Origin: an uncultured Bacteroidales bacterium
GTDB taxonomy: Bacteria > Bacteroidota > Bacteroidia > Bacteroidales > UBA932
Length of the DNA: 64,000 nt
Direction: 5' to 3'
Assembly: GCA_900316245.1 (NCBI GenBank)
Contig: ONCE01000006.1
Location: 30,701-94,700 of the forward strand
Shown here: in pieces, positions 34,616 through 43,220 of the stretch
How positions within the stretch are numbered: the first letter of the stretch is position 1
Layout: every line of letters starts with the position of its first letter
Made by a program: the position numbers and the translations under genes
The notes under the pieces: model-generated
The model's database searches: none
What the model was told of the DNA's origin: nothing
What the model saw: the letters and a program-made list of their open reading frames with translations, nothing else

Positions 34616-36280
34616 ATGACAAGTAGTTTGAAAAACTTTACGCTGAGCCTCCTCGGGTTTTGCTCGCTTGCTTTATATACTATAGATGTAGCGGGCCAGG
34701 AAGTCTCCTTCCGCAATAACCTGCTGTACGATGCTACCGGCACTGCCAACCTGGGTGTGGAAATCCAGGTGGGAGACCACGTGTCCGTGGGCGTGAGCGG
34801 AGGCTTCAAGAGCTGGCCCCGTTTTCTGGCGTGGGATAACGACAATGAGAACAATACTTCGCATTGGCGTCATTTCCTGGTAGCGCCCGAGGCCCGCTAT
34901 TATTTCAACGAAGTTTATAAAGGCTTTTTTGTTTCCTCCGATTTCATTTATACTCACTTCAATGTGGGAGACGTGAAATTCCCCTTCGGCCTTTATCCCG
35001 AAGTTCAGGAAAACCGTGACCAGGGATCCTTCTGGGGCGGCGGCCTTATGATGGGCTTTTCCTGGTGGGCCTGGCAGCACTGGCGTCTTGAATTTGTGGC
35101 CGGTGTGGCCGGCGGTCTGGCCGCCTACGACCGGTATGACTGCGCCAATTGCGGCTCCAAACTGGCAGAAGAGCGCAAGGCTGCCATCATTCCCCAGGCC
35201 GGCATCAACATAGCTTATAACCCTGTGGCCCGCAATAAGCGCAAACCGCGCGTGCGTACCATAAAAGAGACAGATACCCTTACCGTGGTTTCGGCCCCGG
35301 TGGCTTTTGTGGTGAATCTTCAGCCGGTGAAGGCCCCGGAAAGTGCCGGAGACCGCCTGTCTCAGGAGAAGCCGTGGGTTATTCCCATTTCCAAGTACCG
35401 TCCGCTGGATTATCTCACCCGCCCGGGCCGGGACAGCATTATGTATGTGCTTTTCCCTACGGGCAGTTCGCAGATTCTGCCCAATTATCCGGAAGCCGGC
35501 AGGAATGCTTCCGTTCTGAATGAACTCAAGGGTGCCATCGAGACCATCCGGGATGACGAAACCACCTCCGAAATCCTGGTCTCCATCGTGGGTCTGGCCT
35601 CCATCGAAGGCCCTCAGGTGAGGAACGACACCTTGTCGGCCCGCCGTGCTCGTGTGGTGGCCGACTATCTTAACGAGCACACCTATGTGAACCGCAAGTA
35701 CTTTGAAACCATTCCCAAGGGAGAAGCCTGGGACTGGTTCAAAGATCAGCTGGAAGCCATCCCTGAAGGGGGAGAGGGAATTAGCGCAGACCAGGTGGAG
35801 TGGCTCCTGAATCTTGTATACAACGTCAAGGATGCAGACGAGAGAGAAAGCATCCTCCGTACCAATACCATTCTCTACCGCAAGGTGGTAGACCGCCTGC
35901 TGGGAGACCAGCGCAACGCCGGGTACATCCGGGTGTACTACAACAACCGGCCGGACCCCGCTACGGAAAAACTCAACGGCCCCATCTACGAACTTCTGAA
36001 GTCCAAGAAGTACCACAAGGCCGTGAAGGAAATCCAGGCCGATCCCGCCGTGATGGAGCGTGTGAACCAGGACCCCGAGGCCGCCAACGCTTACGGCGTG
36101 GCTCTCTATTTCGTGGCCCTGGACAACAAGGACGAAGCTGCTGAGAAAGAGGCCATCGAGCTGCTGGAGAGAGCGGCTGTGGACGGCTCTTCCGCCGCTT
36201 TGGCCAACCTGAAAGGAATAGAAACCTATGGCCCCGCCCGCAAGGAGTTCGAGGCCTGGAGACTGATAACCAACCGGTAA
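34616..36280 (+). CDS. DUF3575/OmpA-like outer membrane protein of the fimbrial operon
   Basis: The 554-residue protein has a signal peptide (about 1-27), a DUF3575-like membrane beta-barrel region (NNLLYDATGTANLGVEIQVG, then FLVAPEARYYFN; to about residue 205) and an OmpA-like C-terminal region (residues about 270-360, TLSARRARVVADYLNEHTYV), followed by a helical tail. Proteins with this layout are first genes of fimbrial operons in Bacteroidales and are thought to help fimbriae assemble or anchor at the outer membrane. The next gene starts 12 bases later. Confidence 0.75.
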   Translation: MTSSLKNFTLSLLGFCSLALYTIDVAGQEVSFRNNLLYDATGTANLGVEIQVGDHVSVGVSGGFKSWPRFLAWDNDNENNTSHWRHFLVAPEARYYFNEVYKGFFVSSDFIYTHFNVGDVKFPFGLYPEVQENRDQGSFWGGGLMMGFSWWAWQHWRLEFVAGVAGGLAAYDRYDCANCGSKLAEERKAAIIPQAGINIAYNPVARNKRKPRVRTIKETDTLTVVSAPVAFVVNLQPVKAPESAGDRLSQEKPWVIPISKYRPLDYLTRPGRDSIMYVLFPTGSSQILPNYPEAGRNASVLNELKGAIETIRDDETTSEILVSIVGLASIEGPQVRNDTLSARRARVVADYLNEHTYVNRKYFETIPKGEAWDWFKDQLEAIPEGGEGISADQVEWLLNLVYNVKDADERESILRTNTILYRKVVDRLLGDQRNAGYIRVYYNNRPDPATEKLNGPIYELLKSKKYHKAVKEIQADPAVMERVNQDPEAANAYGVALYFVALDNKDEAAEKEAIELLERAAVDGSSAALANLKGIETYGPARKEFEAWRLITNR

Positions 36281-36292
36281 AAATTGCGAGCT

Positions 36293-37321
36293 ATGAAAAG
36301 AATACTCAGATATTTGCTTCTTGGCGCCGTAGTTTCTGCCCTTGCTTCCTGCGCCCTCATTGACCAGGACCTTTCGGCCTGTGAGGAGGACTATAACCTG
36401 GATTACACCCTTGAGCTGGTAACCAATATGACCACGGAGCTGGAGACCCAGCTCTCCCTGGAAGCCGATGTCGCCGCCCGTACCGCCCTCACGGATTATC
36501 TGGGAGGCATCTTCACGGAATTTGCCCACGATGTAGACCTTTCCTTCTACGATGTGACGGGAGATTCCCTCCGGCTTCACCACGAGGCGCACATCATGGA
36601 TGCCAGTGAAACCAGTTATACCTTGTTCATCCCGGTCCGCGAGTATATGCATACGGCTGTGGCCAATGTGGTTGGAAACGAGGTCGTTTCGCTCAAAGAA
36701 AGCGAGCGTTGCCATACCTCTGCCCTGGTTCAAGTGCTAGGAGACACCATTCCGCCTCACCAGACCGGCCTCTTCACCGCCCGCCTTCCTATGGAAATCC
36801 GTGAAGGGGAAGATCAGGAGTTTGACGTGAACCTGTATATGGCCAACTGTGCATCGGCCCTGGTGCTGGATACGCTGGACAGCGGTGTAAAGGATGTACG
36901 GGTTTTCGCTTCCGGCTTTGCAACGGGATTCGAAATCTGCGACAGCCTTTACCGCTTTGAATATTCACCCATCATCAGAACCGAACAGATTCCTTTGAAA
37001 GACTCTCAGGAACTGTGTTTTGCCGCAGTGCATTTTCCTTCCCGTGAAAACCTGCTCTCCAAGGCCGTCGGTACGGACGACCCTGCCGTAGGAGACGGAA
37101 CCGACCATCCGCTGTGGACCATCCGGGTTTACTCCTATCTGGAGGATGGGAGCATTACCGAGTGTATCCTGGGTGTCATCCAGCCCCTGTTACCCGGAAA
37201 AGTGAGGGTCATTAAGGGCAAGCTTTATTCCAATGGCTCACTGGTCCCCGACGATACCACGGTTGGCGTATGTATTACCCTGGACTGGAAACCGGGTCTC
37301 AATTACGATATTATTTTTTAG
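36293..37321 (+). CDS. FimB/Mfa2-family fimbrial anchor lipoprotein
   Basis: The 342-residue product has a lipoprotein signal (ALASC, lipid-acceptor cysteine about residue 21) and the FimB/Mfa2 pattern of two tandem transthyretin-like domains with conserved cysteines (DLSACEEDYNLDYTLELV; TLFIPVREYMHTAVANVVG). FimB/Mfa2 proteins anchor the fimbrial shaft to the outer membrane and limit its length in Porphyromonas. The ATG at 36293 is used; a TTG nine bases upstream is a weaker start. It precedes the two Mfa1-like genes. Confidence 0.8.
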   Translation: MKRILRYLLLGAVVSALASCALIDQDLSACEEDYNLDYTLELVTNMTTELETQLSLEADVAARTALTDYLGGIFTEFAHDVDLSFYDVTGDSLRLHHEAHIMDASETSYTLFIPVREYMHTAVANVVGNEVVSLKESERCHTSALVQVLGDTIPPHQTGLFTARLPMEIREGEDQEFDVNLYMANCASALVLDTLDSGVKDVRVFASGFATGFEICDSLYRFEYSPIIRTEQIPLKDSQELCFAAVHFPSRENLLSKAVGTDDPAVGDGTDHPLWTIRVYSYLEDGSITECILGVIQPLLPGKVRVIKGKLYSNGSLVPDDTTVGVCITLDWKPGLNYDIIF

Positions 37322-37333
37322 AAAGATAAAAGA

Positions 37334-39802
37334 ATGCATAATATGAACACTAGACATCTTTTCGTATGGGCAGTCGCTATGATGGCTCTGGCCGCATGTA
37401 ACGCTGAGAAAGCTCCGGATAATCCTACCTACAATCCGGACACCAATACTGTGAATGCGCAGTTCGTGCTCAATGTTTCTACCGAAACCGGTAAAGACAC
37501 AAAGACCACGGCTGATTACGCTCAGGTGGGTGGAAAGTTCCTGGGTATGAGTCAGGTACACCTGCTGGCCTACCAGCTGGACGATGGCAATCTGGGTAAG
37601 GGCGGTGCCTCCTCTCAGGGCCATTTCTTCTACAATCCCTGGGTGGGAGGTAAGGCCGTAGCCGCTGCCCGAGATTTCGATCTGGGCAACCTTTTTGCCA
37701 AGGATGCCGTCACCTCCGACAAGGCTTCCCGCGTGGTAGAACTGGCCGTTCCCCTGGGAGTCAACTCATTTTCCCTGTATGGCAAGGCCACCAAGACGGC
37801 CGACAGCGACTATCAGGGCAGTGTCTTTGCAACAGGTGACCCGGCAGACCTTACAACCCTTAAGTTTACGCTGGAATCCCGCTTGAACAGCCAGGATGCA
37901 TACGATGTGGGTGCCTTCTTCTTTTCCAGCATGCTTACTTATTTCCTGGTTTCCGGTTTGGTGGATGAGAAGTCGTTCTGGTCTTATCCTTCCGGTGCTA
38001 CGGACCGTTCTTATGGATTCTGGTATCCCATTCCGGCATCTACTGAGGGTTTCCCTGCCGACCCTAAGGACCAGGATACTTGGGAGGCTGATAATGTGAC
38101 CTACACCTACTACACGGGGCAGTTGTCCTGGAAGCAGCTGGGAACTATGCATTTATACGCCGTTGACGACAATTCCAGTACGGATCCCAGCGAGTTTGTC
38201 AAAACGGCCGGAAAGGACGGCAAAGGGTCAGGGTCTGTATACTATAAGTTTAACCCTTTGGGTGAGGCCCTTGGAGAGGCCTACTACGTTATTTCCACCG
38301 TGGAGCAGAAAGGCTCTTACAAGGAGCTCCGTGCTGGAAGCGCATCGGCTGTCCTGCGAGTCTGCGAGGACTTGTATTCTATTGTGGATAGGGTGAGTTC
38401 GGCTATTCCTACTGGTTGGGAAGAGCATTGTGCCAAGTTGCTTGGTCAATTGATCAAAGACCGTATGGACCTGTATTTCAAGTTGAACACCAATGGTTAT
38501 GATTTTATCAAGACCTCGGAGGGACTTGTTGATGTCGCAACCCTTAAGTCCGTGATGGAGGGTGCCTGCTCTCAAGACCAGTGGGAAAAAATTGTAGATA
38601 AAGTCACAGCGTATTTTGATGAAACCTATTTTTATAACATTGATGCCGGAAACTATGGTTTCCCCATCAATGTGGGACTTCCCTACGGCGCCGCCATTTT
38701 GGATTGCGAACCCGACTGGAGCAACCAGAAAAAGATGGAAGAGTTTGTCTATGTTTCGGACATTCCAGCCTACGGTATGGGCGGAGCCACCTTCCCCATT
38801 GCCAATTACCGTTATCCGCCGGAGTTGATGTATTATGGCAACTCCTCCATCCGTGTTACGGACTCCGAGAAGAAACTCGAGAACTTCCCTACCAGCGTGG
38901 CCATGTGGTCTGATGAGAGCAAGTGGGGTGGCTGGACCAAGAACGGCGCTGTTAAGTCTTCTACCAGAAGTGTGGCCATGAAGAATACCCTCAATTACGG
39001 TACGGCTCTTCTCAAGTCTACGGTCAAGTTTAAGGATGGGGTCACGAAGCTTAAGGATAATAACGCAGCCCTTCACCCGGGAGAAGAAGATAACGAAATT
39101 AGCATCGACGGTTCTTCTGGCGGCTTCCTTGTGACCGGTATCGTCGTGGGCGGTCAGGCCGATGTGATGGGTTGGGATTTCACCCGTTATCCGGACGCGG
39201 GTTCTCAGTATGCCGAAATGGGCTGGGATGCTGAGCATCAGATGTACACCGGTCTGTCGTTTAAAAACAATGGATTTGACAAAATGGTTTATGACCGGGT
39301 AGTTGGTGGCTATCAGGTGGGTTTGACCACCACTCCCATTTACACCATGCTGTGGGACAATTACGACGCCACCAAACCGGCCGATGCCCAGAGTGATGTA
39401 TATATTGGTGTGGAACTGTTGAACCAGACCGGTCAGGATTTCTGGGGAGAACTGAACCTGGTCCGTAAGGACGGCATATTCTATCTGCTTGGAAAACTGA
39501 CCCTGTCCAAGGCTGTGGCGGATGCAAGAAAGAGCAATTCCGATGCTTTCAAAAACCTTTCCCGCCTGGACTATTGCTATCCTCCCTACAATCCGTTAAA
39601 CGGAGAGACCGTCAACGCCCCCCGTGTGTTTATGCAGGATTATGTGACGGAGGCCGTCCTGAACCTGGGTGAGGATGCTCTTAAGCATGCTTATGCCACC
39701 GTGCCGGATCTGAGAGCCTCTCAGGTCTCCATGGGCCTTTCCATCGATATGGCCTGGAAGCCCGGTCTCGCGTTCAATATCGATATGGGTGTTATTGAGT
39801 AA
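37334..39802 (+). CDS. Mfa1-like major fimbrial subunit (paralogue 1)
   Basis: The lipoprotein signal reads MMALAACNAEK. The N-terminal domain has the threonine/lysine-rich start and the GKFLGMSQVHLLAYQLDDG strand typical of Mfa1/FimA-type fimbrillins, in which the N-terminal strand is removed by protease and polymerisation follows by strand exchange. At 822 residues it is much longer than Mfa1 (about 560). Start may be 37334 or the ATG at 37343. It shares a C-terminal layout with the next gene: GLPYGAAIL, YRYPPELMYYGNSSI, FLVTGIVVGGQ, and the ending DMAWKPGLAFNIDMGVIE. Confidence 0.75.
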   Translation: MHNMNTRHLFVWAVAMMALAACNAEKAPDNPTYNPDTNTVNAQFVLNVSTETGKDTKTTADYAQVGGKFLGMSQVHLLAYQLDDGNLGKGGASSQGHFFYNPWVGGKAVAAARDFDLGNLFAKDAVTSDKASRVVELAVPLGVNSFSLYGKATKTADSDYQGSVFATGDPADLTTLKFTLESRLNSQDAYDVGAFFFSSMLTYFLVSGLVDEKSFWSYPSGATDRSYGFWYPIPASTEGFPADPKDQDTWEADNVTYTYYTGQLSWKQLGTMHLYAVDDNSSTDPSEFVKTAGKDGKGSGSVYYKFNPLGEALGEAYYVISTVEQKGSYKELRAGSASAVLRVCEDLYSIVDRVSSAIPTGWEEHCAKLLGQLIKDRMDLYFKLNTNGYDFIKTSEGLVDVATLKSVMEGACSQDQWEKIVDKVTAYFDETYFYNIDAGNYGFPINVGLPYGAAILDCEPDWSNQKKMEEFVYVSDIPAYGMGGATFPIANYRYPPELMYYGNSSIRVTDSEKKLENFPTSVAMWSDESKWGGWTKNGAVKSSTRSVAMKNTLNYGTALLKSTVKFKDGVTKLKDNNAALHPGEEDNEISIDGSSGGFLVTGIVVGGQADVMGWDFTRYPDAGSQYAEMGWDAEHQMYTGLSFKNNGFDKMVYDRVVGGYQVGLTTTPIYTMLWDNYDATKPADAQSDVYIGVELLNQTGQDFWGELNLVRKDGIFYLLGKLTLSKAVADARKSNSDAFKNLSRLDYCYPPYNPLNGETVNAPRVFMQDYVTEAVLNLGEDALKHAYATVPDLRASQVSMGLSIDMAWKPGLAFNIDMGVIE

Positions 39803-39806
39803 TCTT

Positions 39807-41699
39807 ATGAACAGGTTTTTGGGAAATAGCGCATTTGTCCTTGTACTGGCGCTCTTGTTGTCTTGCAATAAGCAGCAGGAGCCTGCCGGAGAGACCTTGT
39901 GCTCTGTTCGCATAAACCTGTCCCTTGATAGGCCTAATAGCGCAACCAAGGCCGATACTCTCGAGTTTACAGAGATGCAGTATGTTCCGGTCTTCCGGGG
40001 AATGACAGACCTCAAGATGGTCCCCTTTGCCGATATCGGAGAAATAGGGCCCAGTTCCACGGCACACAACCGTATGCTGTCCATTCCGGATGTCGGGGTA
40101 ACCCTCTATCCTTCTTCTAGCTATCTGTATTCTTCCGGTATCGATGCCTGGATTCCTACCCGTACGGGTTCGTTGCTCCTGTATGGCCGAGCTCCCGCCC
40201 CGGGAGACCGGGATGAAGCCCGCCGTCACTATGGCTCGCTGGTTCCTACCGGGTTTGATTTGTCCAACCCTTCTTTGCAGGCCGATTCCCTGGGCTTTGC
40301 TCCGGATGTGATTTTCAGCCAGGGTGGCAAGGTACAGGAGGAGGCCGAAACTATTCGTGCTATACTCTCCAAGATTCTTAGCACCAAAACGTATTCGATT
40401 CCGTTTTGGTATGGTCCGGCAGAAGATTCCAAGGGTGATTTTGCCAAAGTGACTTGGAACGAGAGTATTGGAGACAATGAACTCCGGGAACTGTACCTTC
40501 AGATGACCAACGAAGGGGCTCCCATCTCGGGCTCCGGCCCTTTGGTGGAGGACCTTCTGACTACTTTCTACAGACGCCTGTCCGCTTACGAGAGCCACAA
40601 TACCACTACCTATGAATTTGTGAAGGACGGAGTTGTTTATGAAGCCCGGAAAGGCTCCGACCTCACATCTCCGCCCCTTCGGTACAAAGAACTGTACGAT
40701 GGTCTGAGGGATGTCATTCTGAACTACATAAAGGGTATAACAGATGTGACAGTCAAGGAGGTCATTACTGTAGATACAGATCTCGGAACCGTCCGTTTTG
40801 TAGATGAAGATGTTCACAACTTCCCCGAGAATATCGGCCTTCCTTCGGGTAGTGCAGTTCTTCGGTGGACACCTACAGGTTTTGTGATTCCCAAGATAGG
40901 AGGCGTGGAAGGCATAGCTCCTATGGACCGCTATTGTTACCCTCCTACGCTCTATTATTATTGCAATACCACCATCAAGACATCGGATCGAGAAGATATC
41001 CAGTCTGTGTATGAAAATCCCGATAATAAAAATTGGTCTAATGTTTTGAGCAATTACGACCTGGGTAACGTGGTGAGCAATAACACAAAATCCATTGCGT
41101 TGGTAAACCAGGTCAAGTTTGGGGTGGGTATGATGTCTGTCAAAGTCAAGGCAATCAATTCCTTCCTTCCGGATAACGACGGTCAGGCGGGGACCACGGT
41201 GCCCGCTACCGGAACCAACTTCCCGGTTACTGGCTTCATTATGGGCCGCCAGTATGCCCAGAACTATGATTTTACACCGATTTACACCGACAAAAGCACC
41301 GAGTATTACCTCTACGACAGTGTTATCCCGGACGTTTATCTTACTCCCACGGCTTCCAATCCCATCCGGACGCTTTCTCTTCAGACTCCGGAGAATATGG
41401 ACGCCTATATCTGCCTGGAAATGCTCAACAATACGGGCGATACTTTCTATGGGGCCGACGGGCGTGTCCTTCCCGGCAGAACATTTTACCTGGTGGGCAA
41501 ACTGGAATTGGCTTCTGCAGAAGGCAACTTTAGCAGCGTGGTGGTAAAGGGTCACTATACCAATGTGACGTGCACCATCAATTCACTTGCCGGAGCGTAC
41601 AACTGTGTTCCGGACCTGGGCAAGCCGCAACTGGTTCTGGGCATTCAGACCAAGGTAAACTGGACGCTGGCCACCCCTACAACCGTTATGCTTGAATAA
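39807..41699 (+). CDS. Mfa1-like fimbrial subunit (paralogue 2)
   Basis: The 630-residue lipoprotein (LALLLSCNKQQ) is a clear paralogue of the preceding gene: IGLPSGSAVLRW, DRYCYPPTLYYYCNTTI, FPVTGFIMGRQ, IRTLSLQTPENMDAYICLEMLNNTGDTFYG and the ending LGIQTKVNWTLATPTTVMLE. ATG at 39807 is used, four bases after the previous stop. It could be an alternative shaft subunit or an accessory/tip component like Mfa3-5. Confidence 0.72.
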   Translation: MNRFLGNSAFVLVLALLLSCNKQQEPAGETLCSVRINLSLDRPNSATKADTLEFTEMQYVPVFRGMTDLKMVPFADIGEIGPSSTAHNRMLSIPDVGVTLYPSSSYLYSSGIDAWIPTRTGSLLLYGRAPAPGDRDEARRHYGSLVPTGFDLSNPSLQADSLGFAPDVIFSQGGKVQEEAETIRAILSKILSTKTYSIPFWYGPAEDSKGDFAKVTWNESIGDNELRELYLQMTNEGAPISGSGPLVEDLLTTFYRRLSAYESHNTTTYEFVKDGVVYEARKGSDLTSPPLRYKELYDGLRDVILNYIKGITDVTVKEVITVDTDLGTVRFVDEDVHNFPENIGLPSGSAVLRWTPTGFVIPKIGGVEGIAPMDRYCYPPTLYYYCNTTIKTSDREDIQSVYENPDNKNWSNVLSNYDLGNVVSNNTKSIALVNQVKFGVGMMSVKVKAINSFLPDNDGQAGTTVPATGTNFPVTGFIMGRQYAQNYDFTPIYTDKSTEYYLYDSVIPDVYLTPTASNPIRTLSLQTPENMDAYICLEMLNNTGDTFYGADGRVLPGRTFYLVGKLELASAEGNFSSVVVKGHYTNVTCTINSLAGAYNCVPDLGKPQLVLGIQTKVNWTLATPTTVMLE

Positions 41700-43220
41700 A
41701 TGAAGTTTCGCGCTTTCATATGGATGATGGTTTTGCTGTTGCTGGTATGGGCCTGCAACCGCGAAAAGGAGGCTGCTCCCGAGCTGGGCATTACCATCGA
41801 GTTCCCGCTCACAGAGGCCACCAAGGCCGATGTGGGGGAAGTGCCCGCATTGGAGGAGGAGAATAAAATCACGGACCTGAAGATCTGGGTGTTCAACCAC
41901 GAGACCAAGGTCCTGGAAGCTTCTTATGCAACCACGAAAGATTTCCCCGAGGGGGGCGGCGTGCGTAAGTATGCCCTGGCGGTAACTCCGACCTTTGCCA
42001 AGGACAAGCCCAATGTGGATGTTTTTGTGCTGGTCAATTCGGCCTCTATTGGTTGTTCTGAATTGAATGCCAACTGGAACAGTCTCTACACGGCCTTTTT
42101 CGAGGGCGATTATTTTGGTCTCACTCCGGAGAAGCTTGTAAAGTCTGTTCCCTCTTCTGGGCTTCCTATGAGCGGATTGGGAATGGATCTGAGTCTTTCG
42201 GGCGAGGAACCCACTTTTACGCTCCCTACGGTTTCTGTGGTGCGGGCCGTTTCCAAACTGAATTTTGTGTTTTGCCAGATGAAGACGGAAAACCAGGAGG
42301 AAGGAGAGGAAGAATCGTTTAAAATCAAAAGTGTGGAACTGTACGGAAATCTCATTTCCCGGGGGGAATATGTTTTCTCCGAGAATGCCCAATGCCGGGT
42401 TGTGAAGGTTGAAGAGCCCTACTATGACAGCCGGTCCATCCAATTAAACTGGCCCCAGGGATTGACCCTGGCCGAGAATGAGGCCCCGGAGGCTCTCTCT
42501 TATGCCGGACAGGATGGTCCTACCTATGATAAAATGATCCGGGACGCCGTGAATGGCGGCACGCTCTCCCGTTTGGGAACCCTTTATCTCAGGGAGAGTG
42601 ACAAGGCCCTTACCGGTAAGATTAATTATTCCATTACAAAGAACAAGGTCTCCGAAGATAAGGAGACAACCTTTGAGATGGCCAGTGCCGGAGACTTTGC
42701 CCGTAACCATACCTGGACCGTATACGGCTACTTTATCAGCAACCGAACCCTCCAGTTGGCCGTCAGCGCCCTGCCTTGGGACAAAAACAATTATACCATC
42801 GAGTTCAGCACGGCTTCCCTGCAGGTTTCCCATAAGTTTTCGGTAGACCGTAGCTCGGCTGCAAGCATTGTGGATATCAGTGGCGGTAAAGGTAAAGAAT
42901 TCAATGTGTTCGTGAAATCCAACAGTCCGGCCAGGGGCTACATTTCTGTCATTACTCCCCAGGGAGGAAAACTGGAGATTATTCCCGAAGGAACCAGGGC
43001 CGACCTGGAAGCCTTCGTGGTGACGCCGGATAGGGTTGATATTGACCCTTCCCACAACAATGGACGTATTGATATATCCATTGGACTGAACCCGAGCTTT
43101 GAAGGAGACCCTACGGGCCGGAGCATAACGCTGAAATTTAAGGCCTATACGCCGGATGGAGACCGCGAGATAGACGGTTCCTCGGAATGTATAGACCAAA
43201 TCTATCACTTCTGCCTATGA
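41700..43220 (+). CDS. Fimbrillin-family lipoprotein, probable accessory subunit
   Basis: The 506-residue product has a lipoprotein signal (LLLLVWACNREK) and starts on the base after the previous stop. An N-terminal fimbrillin-like domain (ITDLKIWVFNHETKVLEASYATT, then VFVLVNSASIG) is followed by a second beta-rich part and a C-terminal region with ITPQGGKLEIIPEG. Such proteins in Bacteroidales fimbrial operons are accessory subunits near the tip. I cannot assign a named family. Confidence 0.6.
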   Translation: MKFRAFIWMMVLLLLVWACNREKEAAPELGITIEFPLTEATKADVGEVPALEEENKITDLKIWVFNHETKVLEASYATTKDFPEGGGVRKYALAVTPTFAKDKPNVDVFVLVNSASIGCSELNANWNSLYTAFFEGDYFGLTPEKLVKSVPSSGLPMSGLGMDLSLSGEEPTFTLPTVSVVRAVSKLNFVFCQMKTENQEEGEEESFKIKSVELYGNLISRGEYVFSENAQCRVVKVEEPYYDSRSIQLNWPQGLTLAENEAPEALSYAGQDGPTYDKMIRDAVNGGTLSRLGTLYLRESDKALTGKINYSITKNKVSEDKETTFEMASAGDFARNHTWTVYGYFISNRTLQLAVSALPWDKNNYTIEFSTASLQVSHKFSVDRSSAASIVDISGGKGKEFNVFVKSNSPARGYISVITPQGGKLEIIPEGTRADLEAFVVTPDRVDIDPSHNNGRIDISIGLNPSFEGDPTGRSITLKFKAYTPDGDREIDGSSECIDQIYHFCL